From Siphlonurus alternatus (Eukaryota; Arthropoda; Insecta; Ephemeroptera; Siphlonuridae): a stretch of 64,000 nucleotides of DNA. The position numbers were made by a program, and so were the translations under genes. The stretch spans positions 27,804,118 through 27,868,117 of the forward strand of contig OX463780.1 of the NCBI GenBank assembly GCA_949825025.1. Direction: 5' to 3'. The notes under the pieces were generated by a model that saw only the letters and a program-made list of their open reading frames with translations, was not told the origin of the DNA and did no database searches. Each line of letters opens with the position of its first letter. Position 1 is the first letter of the stretch. Positions 1-13,083 of this stretch are shown piece by piece.

Positions 1-109
1 GTGCACCACCCCGCGCCGCCTTGAGGTGGTAGCTGACCCGACCGTTGTCACCGGTGTCGGCGTCCGTGGCACGTACCGTCATCACCAGGTAGTTGGGCAG
101 ACCGGCGTT
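1..109 (-). CDS. Cad87A: Cad87A-like exon: EC12, cut by window edge (residues 1225-1260)
   Basis: Acceptor TCTCTTCAG|AACGCC; the frame runs off the window start. It reads NAGLPNYLVMTVRATDADTG then DNGRVSYHL, a standard EC core. Remaining EC repeats, the transmembrane helix and the tail must lie before base 1. Confidence 0.84.
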
Positions 110-3100
110 CTGAAGAGAAATTTAAAAAGTTATCAAATTCTTGTGACTGTACAAATGTGTGTGTAAAAAAAAAAAAAAAAAAAAAAATCACATACAAATC
201 TTAAAATACATTCACAGAAATGTCAGGCTGAAGAACTTTAAAGGCAAAATATATTTTGTATATAAATGTTACACCGACAAAATCTTAATATTTTTTAATT
301 AAAATTATAAAAATTAAAAAATGGAATAAAGACAAGTTCAATTATTAACACGATTAATTATTAATATTATTAGTATGGATGAGTATTTAATATACTGAAA
401 CTGAAATAAATTGCTCTTATTGAAATATTCTAGAGGCCATGTTGCAGGTATTAAATTTCATTGTTATAGAAATGTTAATCGCATTGTTGTGACTCACCTC
501 GGGCACCTCGACGGTGGCGTTGGGCAGGGCCGGCATGATGAAGGACGGCTGGTGTTGGTTCACCGCCAGCACTGCCAGCCGCACCTCCGCCTTGTCCTCG
601 TGCACGCCGTCCTGCACGCGCACGCCCAGCACGAACTCGCGAGCGGCGCCTCGTAAAGAACCGTTCGCGTAGAGCACACCCGTCGTCTCGTCAAGCCGAA
701 ACACGCCTGCACGATTTTACGAGTTTTAATATATTTATCTACGAAAGGTTTATTTATTTGAAAATTATAAATCGATGGGGATGGTATTCAAATTTCTCCA
801 TATATTATATGATAAATTTAAAGTTTAAACAGTCTCTACACCGTGACCAAGAAGAACATAACCATTGTTTTCCTTGACTCACCATCTGGGTCTCCGGTTT
901 CCACGGTGTAGGTCAGCGCGGCAGTGGGGTCTGCGTCCTCAGCCCGCAGCTGCAGGATGGGCGAGGCGGGCGCGATGTCCTCGACAAGCGAGGCACGCCA
1001 CGAGCGCTGCACGAATCGGGGGGCGTGGTCGTTCTCGTCCTCCAGCCGGATATGCACCTGACCACGTGACAAGCGTCAGACACGTGCATGCTCCTCAAGA
1101 ATGATGAAATAGTGCAGGCAATCATGTTTAACGGGTCGCAGTAAAAAAATATAAGCAGAGTTTGCCATTGTGTTTATCTAACAATAATATCCATGATCGC
1201 AAAATAGTTTTAAGTCCTGCTACTATATTAACAGCTTCTTAAGCGATTTTGAATAGTTAAAAATAAAGAAGAAGATAATTTGTTTATACCGCGTTATTTC
1301 TCTTTTCCAAACAAACTAGCTAAAATTATCATTCGATTCACTGATTCGATTATATGGTATATCTTGTTATAAAAGTTTATTCTTTTTTTTTTCAACAGAT
1401 AATCTAAAATTTACACATAATAATTATAATATATACACATTGCAATCTCGGAGCACACTACTAGTATTAGCTAAAAATAGTATGCAGTTACACTCACGGG
1501 CACGGCGACGCTGCGCTGGTTGGGAGGGTCGGCTCCGTCGCTCGCCACGGCTTGCACCACGATCTCCGGAGTGGCTTCGCGGTCCAATGCTCCTGGGTTA
1601 TGAACGCGGACCACGCCGGAGCTGTCCACGCTGAAGTCAGCGCCGTGTTCGCCTGGTGACACACAGGTCACGGGGGCATGGTCTATAAGACACTCAAATA
1701 TTAAACAGAGACTTCCGTGTCTCAAGGAGCTTTTCCATGGAACGATGTCGAGCGGGGCTTGACGGGGCGAGCAAAAAGTTCACTTGCTTCAATATATCCA
1801 TCTTGACGTGATGAGAAGAGCGCTTATATATCAGAGACCACAATGTCTGACAAAAAAATTCTGAACTTTACGAGATCTGACATGAGGAGAGTAGCGCGCG
1901 GCTACTGCCAAGCATCATGGTTATTCGCGATAGTACCGTTATTGCAGGCCTCTGAATTTCTTTGATTTTTTTTGTCAAGCGATAGGACAATGTTGTCTCT
2001 GACATATAAGAAATATTTCATATGGCTCAAACAGACCTTCTTCCATTTTTTTTAAATAAGAATAATACTCCGTAATTGGCTGCTTGTTAATAAATTTGAT
2101 CATAATTGGAAATTGATGAAGGGTCGTATCATGGTCGAAGGGCTATACACTATAAATATTGCAGTAGGTCAATTCGAAACACACAATATTATTTACAACA
2201 GTTCTTATAATTAAAAGAAACATTACGGAGTTACGGAAGTAAAATTTCAATCCCCAATATAATTTCCGATATTTAAGACTTTAATTTTACTTAACGACCT
2301 TAACGTTGGTACAGTCTCTTTTCTAGATTAATTATTAAATTCCAAATTTATTCACTATGATTCTAAACAAGGTTCTCTTGTTTATTACACAAAGGATAAT
2401 ACCGTTATTATGAGGAGGATCAGTTTCGAGCAGGTACAAGACAATTATAGTGTTATATATTGTGTTTGTAATGTAGGATGTATATATACGTTAAATTTAA
2501 TATATTATATACACACACGAACATATCAATTGCATTAGCGAGACATCGTAAATCCCGACAGATAATCAATATCGTCATAAATATAATAATTTCACTCTGA
2601 ATATGTGACAAAATCTGTCAATCAAATCAAACTATAGTAGCTCATCATACATATCATAGGATTTGAAGGTACTCTATATAAAAATATTGAAATAAATAAC
2701 ATTTCCAGAAAAAGTATGCTATTTTAAATGTATAATAAAAGTCGTATTCATTTTTTGTCATGGAATATTAGTGCTCCTCTTCTTTTTATAACTCGAATAA
2801 TAATACAAAAAAAATATGAAACTCTGTGTGAAAATAAATACGGAGAGACATTTGCTGATTTTTCATAAAGGCAAGTCCACTCACCGAGCAGGGAGTACGT
2901 GACTTGTCCGAACGGTCCTCTGTCCTTGTCGACGGCTTTGACTGACGTGACGATCGTGCCACGTGGAGAGTTCTCCTTGACACTCGCCTCGTAGAGCGGC
3001 TGAAATCACGACAGGTTAGAAAGGATATCGACGATGTTGAAAGTCTATCAAATATTTAAAGTTAGTCAATAAATTGCACGACTACTGTTGAAACAATTAA

Positions 3101-6100
3101 ATTATCAAAATAATTTTCACATAATTTTTTTTGACGTAATACCATTATAGCTGTGATGAAAAATTTAAAATTAAAGAAATTGTTGCGAATACTTTCATAA
3201 ATGATTTGAAAGTATCTCAAGAATCTCAAGTATTTTTTTCATGTACTCGTATTTTATAATTATGCAGAAATTAATTTTTTTTAAGTCTCTTATTTAAATT
3301 ATATTAATCAATGCATGTTTTGACGTTCTGCCCAAATGTCTGCTTTAATACACGTAGAACCGTAGGATTTGAGCCTATAATAAAAGTTGTCAGCTGTGAC
3401 GTAGTTCTGACCTGCGAGAAGACTGGGTCCTCGTCGTTGAGGTTGGTGACCTGGACGGTGACGTCAGCTGAGGCGGAGAGTGGTGGCTGTCCGGAGTCCC
3501 AGGCCACCACCGTGAAGTTGAGCTCCATCATCTCCTCGTAGTCGATCCGACGGCTCGTACGCACCACACCTGCAACGTCGCAGAGTCACGTGGTGTCCAG
3601 TCTCACGTACGACCTTCCAGTAAATATTGCACCTTTTTTAAAAGCTTTCAATGTGAGAAGAGGAAGGTATTTTTTTGTAATTTCACTTATAAAAATATAT
3701 TCAAAAAGGTGATTTGCACGCCAAATTGATTCTCACCTGTCTCGTTGTCGATGGTGAAAAACTCCGAGGGCGGGTCAAGCTCGTATCGTGCCACGCTCGC
3801 GGAGTCAGGGTCGGTTGCCTCGAAAGTACCCACCAGCGTACCGGCCGGCGCCTCCTCAGGTAGTTGCACTCGGAGGCGAGGGGACTCGGGCGTCCAGGGT
3901 GAAGTGAACAACGGGGCACGGTCATTCACCCCAACGATGGTCACCACCAGAGTGCCTGAGGGAAAACCCAGCTTTAGTGAAGTCACTGTATTACGAAGTG
4001 TATAAATAATTTTAAGATTTGTTTATTTATTAAGCATTAATTTTGGAATGAATATGAGGCTTCAATTACCTCACATAATATGTATTTCAATATCACAGGT
4101 ACCACAATTATCAATATTATTACATGTAATTTTAAATAATATATTGTAAGCAAAAATCAGATCGAATATCGACATTCGTTAAAGCTGCAGGAAATGACTT
4201 CACAGAATGTCTAAAAATTCCACTCACCGGTTCCCTCCTGCAAAGTGGCAGCGCTGACGTCGGTGACACGCACTGTAAGGCGCACCACGGCGGCCTCAGC
4301 GCGGCTCAGAGCTCGGGACACTGACACTGCGCCTGTTGCGCGGTCCACCACGAAGAACGACTGTGGAGCACAACCACGGGCACGTGAGCTCTCAATGTAA
4401 TGAATCGAATTGGCGCTTGTTTCAGTTCAATTGTGCGTATTATGTCGGCGATTGAATTGTGCATAAACTTAAAGTGAAAAAATACTTAAAAAAAAATGGT
4501 TCAATGCCACAAAGTAAAATTAAAAAACCATCCTGAGACTCGTACCTTGAAGGCGTCCGAGTCTTGAACCTGCTTGCCCGCAGTGTCCACGGCGGTGACG
4601 GGCTCAGCGAGGGCGAACTGCAGCGCTTCGGGACTCGTCACGTCAGGGTCGGTGGCCACAAGCGTGTGGAAAATGGTTCCTGGAGACGCGTCCTCGGATA
4701 CCTGCACCAGATAGTCGGCACCAGTTAGATTAGAAATTGGACACGAATGAAGATTATTAAATACAGAATGATATATTTATTTGCAAATTTTGTCTCCTTT
4801 TTAAAAAAATTAGTTTTATTTACTATAAATTAAAAATAAATTAAATGCTGCTATAAAGAAATGCATAATAGTAGGGGTGAATCAAACTCTTTCTCACCTC
4901 TGCTCGCTGAGTGGGAGGTGTGAAGGTGGGGGCCTTGTCGTTGCTGTTGAGGACGCTCACCGTCAGCGTGGTGGTCCCCGTCAGTGCCGGAGTACCTGCC
5001 GTGACACGCTCTCTTCCATTAGATATAACACTAATTGAAAGTAGATGCTGTTGTGTTATTTTAGCTCATTTTGTAAATCGAGTTCAAAACTGTAGTTTAA
5101 TACAGGTAGTATAATCGTTGATTATATAGCTATGTGTTGATTGACGCGAATTGGTTAGTTCTTTAATTTAATAAAAATATCAAATATAATACAATCCATG
5201 CTAAACTAATATTCAGAACTTATGTTAGCTAATTTTACTTATTTTATAATAAAAATAACTTTCTAAAAGTGACGACGATACACTGAATTTTAGTTAATAA
5301 CAAAAATGTAGTGAGAATTACCTGTTATGATATATAAAATGGACGAATCTTAACATCCTATTATAATTTTGTTTCTCAATTCCGCTCCAATGCCTAAATT
5401 AAATGCCGCTACCGCAATGTTGTTTTACTCTTTACCCAAACACAACAATTTAAAGTTTGCTATCTGGTTCTAACGAAGAAACTTTACTGTGGTTTTACTC
5501 GTATTATTATTTATGAGATAAGTTTATAATGTTTACATGTTACATATATTTATACTGAAAATTAATTCTCGCATGTAGAGACTTTTAAAAACAATATTAA
5601 AGGTAAATTTTCTATACCAAACGTCTGACAATGAGATTGCATGTATATGAACACTTATTAATATATATTAACAACGGAAATTTATACTTTTATGTTTGGA
5701 GCCTAAAATTAATAGCAGTTATGATACATTCCATTAGTTTCATAACGTATACCCAAATAAAAATTACGAAAAAAAAAAATATAAATAAAAATAAAGTTTG
5801 AATGACAATTATCATAATATACCTTTCTGAAACGATAACATATAATATGTCATATATATAACAAAGGACTTTTACAAAGAAATAAACATAAAGATTTTAG
5901 ACTATAGAAATTATTAGTACCAGATTTGGTTCTAAATTTATTACTGAAAATTTATTAGTGAAATATAGTACTAACATTTTTTAGGCTAAAATCTCTGTGA
6001 AAAACCCTATAAGGTTTCAACTCGACGTATCATAGTACTTACCGGCATCCACGGCGACCAGTTCGACGCTGTAGAGCGGTCGGCGGTCGAAGTCCAGTTT

Positions 6101-9100
6101 GGCTGCGACGCGGACCACGCCGCTCTCGGGCTCCACGCTGAAGTGCTCGAAGGCCCCACGTTGCACGTGGTAGCTGAGACGAGCGTTGTCACCCGCGTCG
6201 GCGTCGCTAGCACGCACCTGCTCCACCAGCGAGCCTGCAACATAGTAGCGAGACCGTTGCTGAGACATAGGGATACACGCTCTTCGGGTTTTAAGGGGTA
6301 TTGTGTCGTGTGAAAATAATTAATATAATTATTTCCTGTGCCATGTTCCGATGTTTTATTCTTTTTATCTCTTGTTAAGTCGAATTTTTTATTAAATTGA
6401 TTTTGGAGTATATCTTAGTACAAGATATAATCCAAAATCAATTTAAATTCTTGTAAATAAACAAATATTATTAAGAGATTAAGTAAATTGAAAGCAACTA
6501 ATTATAATGCGGAACAAAATGAAAACTTGTGTCTCCACCCACCGATCTCTGCATCCTCCTGCACTGCGGCCACGTAGCTCTCCCTCTCGAAGACGGGCAC
6601 GTTGTTGTTGACGTCGCGCACCGTCACGCGCACCTCGGTGGTGGCTGAGAAAGCACCGTCGCTGGCCTGCACGCTCAACACCACCAGCTCGCTGCCACCC
6701 AGCCCCTGACTGGCCGCCACTCGCACCTCCCCCGTCGTGGAATCTAGAGAGAAGTGGTGCTGAGGATCGCCGGCCACCAGTGTGTAGTTGAGATGAGAGC
6801 TGCGGTCTGCGTCCTCGGCCTGCACATTAATCTTATTGTTATGATAAATCTCTACTTATTATTGATGATACTTTTTAACTCCTCATGGTTGCCAAAGAAT
6901 TTTTACAACTTGCAACATTAATTTTATTTATCTTTCAATTTAAACAAAGAAATAATATTTGCCAAATTTACATGCTTGTACGTACGTATAACATAATATT
7001 TTCATATTTGTTTATGCCGTTTATGGAAACTCATTGTAATTAAATTTTCAATCTTTTCCCTTCGACCCTGATTTCCCGTGTCCTATACCTGCACAATGAG
7101 CGGTGGCTCGAACTTGGTGGCTCCCTCGTCGATGACAGCACGGTAGCTCGGCTGAAGGAAGTGAGGCGCATTGTCGTTGGAGTCGGTGAGTGCGATCTTG
7201 AGAGGCACCACGGCGCTCTGCCCCTCGCCCTCGTCGTCAGTAGCCTAGACGAAGAGAGAGGTGAGCATCGTAACAGAATAGAATGCTTGTCCTCCTTAAA
7301 TGATGACGGTGGGAGTTATTAATGTGATATCAGTACATCAGTCCGTTTTGAGTAACGCAAGAAGCTATAGTTGAAGATTGAGATATATTTTTATTTTCAA
7401 ATGGTTGATGGGAACATCAATCCATGCATGTACGGTATGTTTTAACTTAGTCTTGATACAATGAACATAGAAAAAAAAATAATAGCACATATACAATTTT
7501 TATTTTTTATTCAATAAAAGTTTTACTATATAGACTTTTAACTTCCGAAGTAAGAAATAATGAATACTGAATTTCTGATACTGGTGGTACCGTTATACGA
7601 GTACATTATTGCTTTTCTAAAGCAATTGTAATTCAATTTACGTTAGAATGCCTTACAATTTTAGTGAAAACGACTTTTGAAGTGTTTCTTGGCAACTGTA
7701 TATCGATCTGTTAGTTAAGAAACATAGTTTATAAAACACCACCACTGCGTACAAATTACAAATTACGGTACGAAATATGCTGAAATATATTCTGTTAGAA
7801 ATATATAGATAAAAAAGAGAAAATAAGGAAGAAATGAAACATTTTTAATCTTATTATACCTACTTTTTTAGTAAAATGACTAAAATCAACGATCATAACA
7901 CAAAACAAAACAAGATACATGACATTACTTAATTAATTTGAACATCGTCGTATTTTATCAATGAAAATTAGTCTGGAAAATTGTCGAGCGAAAGTATATA
8001 TAATAGTATTTTTCGTAAGACCATTAAACTATTCAGTACTATTATGGATGCCTCTCTTTCTTATCCTATAACTGTTATGAGGAAGTTTGATCATGCTGCA
8101 GTCAAATTAATTTAATATTCCTTCCGGAAGTAGCCGGAAGTGTGAAATTTGTGGATATTCTGTTTGTAATTCAGTTTCGAAATTTTGCTGGGTACTTTGA
8201 AGTAGAAGTAATGAGCTATATGTGAAAATATAACGCTGAAATACGAATATGAAGACCGGAAACCTTTTACTTCCGGCTACTTCCGGAGGGAATATCATGT
8301 AAATTTGACTGTACCTATAGAGTGCTGATGGCAGCTGTGATCCTAGCAATGCCTCCCCAACAGTACAACGCCGTTCACCACAATCAACCCTCGATGTCTC
8401 ACTACTGACCTTGTAAGAGAGGAAGTAGACGGGCCTGGTCTCGAAGTCGAGGCAGGGTGGTTCACCAGGCTTGCCCTCGGCACACTCGGCCACCGTGATC
8501 ACGCCCGTGTGAGGGTCTACCGCGAACCTGACACGCACGGGAATTTATACATTCAATATGAGAGCTTTCATCGAGGACTTTGCATCTAAAATAAACAGCT
8601 AACGTTAAAAACAGTCCTATTTATAATAATGACAAAAAATACCGAGATTACTTAAAAAACTCATGAGCTGAAATTCTGCCACTCACCTGTCCGCTCCATC
8701 TCCAAGAAGTGAGTACACGAGTCCGTTCTCCCCAAACTTGCCGGAGTCCCTGTCTGTTGCGGTGACTGCGGCTACAAGAGTGCCAGGCCCGGCCAATTCC
8801 GGCACGCGCGCCTCGTACGCATCTTGAGAGAAGACAGGGGCGTTGTCGTTGACGTCAAGCACGCTCACCGCAACCGTGGCAGTAGACGACAGCCGGCGTT
8901 CAGTCTGAGTCTCCTCCGCTATCACCTGCCGGACAGGAACATAGGTGGTGAGAGGTGCGGTGGCGTTGCTTTGATAGGGATGCTAGCTCGTCTTGATAAA
9001 ATCTTTCCTTGCATAATGAGCTCTCTGTCCACCATAATTATCGTTTGCAACAGTCTATTTTATCAGGTGAGTGCAATTATGAGCTATAAATAAGTAAACT

Positions 9101-11805
9101 ATAGAGCTCAGCATTGCAATCGATCTTATATAGCAGAAAAATCATTGCACTATGGTGGAAGGCAGATGGCTCATTATTCCGTACAAGATATGAAATATTG
9201 GGGAAATATAATAAGTAATAACTGTTTTAATTAAGTTTTTAACTAATGACAAAATATTTAAAATAATGAAAAGCAAAATAAAAACAAACAAAACACAAAC
9301 GGCTGTGAATAAAATAAATATTGAGTATATATATTTTTTTTTAACTCGATAATTAAAAAACTGGAAGTTATTTATGTTAAATGAGCACACTCAGCAAACA
9401 ATTTATCAACTTAATTATTATGTGTAAATTGTTGACATAATATATGTACAATAGACGCTACGTACCAGCAGGATGAACTTGCGCTGGTTGGGGTCCTCGT
9501 AGTCGAGCGTGAAGTTGGCTACGCGTACCGTCACACTGCTCGATCCTACAGCCGCGCCAGGCTCCACGGCGAACGCTCCGGACACGTCCTCGAGTCGCAG
9601 CGAGAATGCAGAGTTGGAGCCCTGGGGAACACACGTATCCGTGCACTCGTCTGAATTGTCACTTTGTAACGCTCGGTTTTGTGGGATAATCCATAGATTT
9701 TGTTTGATGTTTGAGCATTCCTTCAAGTTTATCAGGTCATCACGATAAGCATTTTAATTATAATTGGTGTGTTCAAAGCGTTCTCAGACGGCCGCTCTGG
9801 TATGTTATATTATAACATTAATTCAATGTATTTTTTCCGTCAACTGAGTGCATTATTTAAATAAAACACAAACGTTGAAGAGAAAATAGAAGAGAGAGTC
9901 CATGCAGGACTTGAATTAAATATTCTTGAATAAAAAAATAATGTAAAAAAAAGAGTATAAAATGTATTATTTATACTACTTGTTCACACTTTAATTAACT
10001 AGTATGTCAAATATGTAAATTAAATTATATGTACAACATGACATGTTAAAATATTATGTTACGCCAGCTTTCATAAATTTTATCAAAGCACACAGTATGT
10101 ATTCATAAATTAAAATAATTTTAATTACATTTCACATCCTACACAACAAATTAACATTTAATGTTAATAATATTTATCATTGTACTTGGAAATCATTAAA
10201 CTTGCACGTCAAATTAAATTTTCACGAGTTTCCAATAACAATAATTATTTTTTAATATCACTACATATATTTATATTAATAATAAGTTTATAATTGTTAA
10301 TATCAATAATTTGTATCATGTGTTATACAGTATATAATATATTATTTCATTATCTGAGTCATTTTTTCTATTGTTAAATTTTTATTCAGCTATTTAAATG
10401 CAATATTTAGCTTTTATCACCTCATGATGGTGAACTATCTCATTTTTTTTTTAAATAATCATGGTCTCAACTGTGTTATATTTTTGTCTTATACGAATTA
10501 AGTTTTAATTTCATATAAGTGTGTCAAAATTGAAAGAAAAGAATTGAATTATATATAATAATTGAAATATGTTCGTTTGTAGAAAGAATAATAAAGAAGT
10601 TAAATTAAAGTTATTTTTTTTTTCTTTGATAATTTTGAATGTAAGACACGTTGAACGCAAACCCACACAGTTCCGTAGTATGAACACCTTGAAGAAAAGT
10701 TAGTGTGTATCTCAATTTAATTAAATATCTTGACTCAAAAGAAAGAGATTTATTTCTAGTTGTCACACAGATTTCTTTCCTATATACCTGTCCAAAGACC
10801 CGAGTCTCGTAATTTAATTAAGAAAAATCCTCGCGGCGTCCAACATGTATTATTTTTTATATTAATTACGTTCAGTGGTTGTCATGGCAACATAAAATAA
10901 AACGATACCTTGTATAAATTACAGTGTTAGGAATTTAATATAATTTTGCATTAAACATTAATAATTTAGAACAAAATATAATGTAAAATAATAATAAAAA
11001 AAAAAGCACTAAATTAAAATATTGAAATAAAGCGAATCCCCTCCCCATTCCTCTCTCCCTTCATCCTCTTATATATTTTTTCCCTTATTGTTTAATAAAA
11101 ATACCTATCTTATTAAATTACAAAGGTTATAAAAAATGCAATTAAATTTCTAACAGTATTGTGTTTGCTCATGAACTTATTTATTCATTCTATCTCACAT
11201 TATTCTTAAACGAAAACTAGCTAAATGAAAATAAATTACACTACATGTAACATAAATTATTACAGATATAAATTAAACTACTGGCGTAATTAGGACTTCA
11301 AAAAAATATTGGCCTACTCTGATACACTGCTTGCTATTTTATATTACACTTATATATTTCATGCAATTTCAACTATAGAATGTTAGTTTGAGTGAATACA
11401 AATCAATATTAATTAGCAGTAACCAAGAATCGGTCTGTTTCACAATATCAATGTACTGTTACTAAGTATTTTACATTAAGTTTTATTGGAAATTCTCTCT
11501 CTATACATATAATACCGTATTGTTCTATAGACATTAAATGTGATGCATGCATCATAAAATATTATTTTTTAGAATGGAATTCTGTAACAATGACACTGCT
11601 ACTAATGCTACTTGCACAATACAATTAATACGTGTTGGCTTTGAATAGTTTGAACTATAATATTACAATATAAATACAGTGCATGATGAAATATTGAACG
11701 GTTCTTGAAATGAGACAACGCGCGACCTATACACGTATGGAAAATATAGCTGCTTCAAACAAAAAATTTCAGAGCAATATGCAATATGGAAAGCATTGAA
11801 AATGA

Positions 11806-11863
<58 letters not shown>

Positions 11864-13019
11864 AGCAGTTTCATAGCAGCTTTGAACAGATCTGATAAAA
11901 GGAAAACCAGTAATTTCCCTGTTTCTCCTATAATGCTATAGAAAACAAGACCGTACCCAAATTCTATTTTTTTAATTTCCAACTCAATCTATTTCATTAT
12001 TTTTTTAAAAATAAAATTAAAAGATGTATACCTCTGGACAACATGAAGTTGCCTCATTCGCTAGTGCTGCAATTCCAAAAGACAAAGCGTTACAGATTTG
12101 CAATTTTGGGTGGGATCAGTCTAGCCATACAAAAAATGTTCAGGTTTACCACGCTTCTATGGACTGACTGTGAGTGTTAACGTTCACAACCAGAAAAAAA
12201 GCAGTTACGTTCATGCTGTTCATGCATGTGTCATCTTTAGGTAAAAAGTTCATATTTATTCTGCATATATTGTATAATTGAATGCAGCTTAATGATTAAA
12301 AAGGAGGTACTCACAACGTCCGGATCTGTGACGCGCATGTCGAGGCCGGGCAGCGGTGACCCTGGGGGTGCGTTCTCAGGTAGCGATACGCGGTACTCCC
12401 GCCGGTCAAACCGCGGGGCCTCGTCGTTGACGTCACGCACTGTGATGGCGGCCTGGGCCGTGCTCGAGGACAGGGGGTCGTCCTCCTCGCCGGTCGACGT
12501 CGCCTCGCGGGCCTGGTCACGAGATGAACACGTCAGTCATGCAGGAAGACATCAGTTAACAAAAGGTACAGGAGGATTTATTTACGGTGGTGAGGTCTGG
12601 CATTGAACGGTTATTTTCTTATACATCAGTTGTTATAATATATACAATAAGAAATTGTAAAATTTCGTGAGCCAATTAGCTCTTTATCATAACGGCACAA
12701 CGTGATATGGATGTCAACATCAGTTCCATTATTGCAAATTACACGACACGACAAATACGCGACGTCTTGACTACCCCCCTGCTGCATCTTAGGAGGGTCA
12801 TGAAGAGACGGCTTACCCTGATGGTGAGCGTAATGACGCCGGTAGAGTCAGGCAACGCCTCCTTATCCAGCGGCTTGGCAGTGCGAAGTTCGCCACTCTC
12901 AGGGTCCAGAAGGAAGTAGTCTTCAGGGTCTGCAAGTCAGGTTAACCCTTTGTCAACATCACGTCAAAATTTTCAGACCGGTCAACATGCACAACTTGAT
13001 GTGAAAAGATTTAATTCTC

Positions 13020-13083
<64 letters not shown>

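Noticed and set aside
865..1104. Plus-strand frames opposite cadherin exons (for example 865-1104 and 12292-12606)
   Set aside because: They are antisense shadows of GC-rich exons; the minus-strand reading joins in frame across all introns and shows cadherin motifs.
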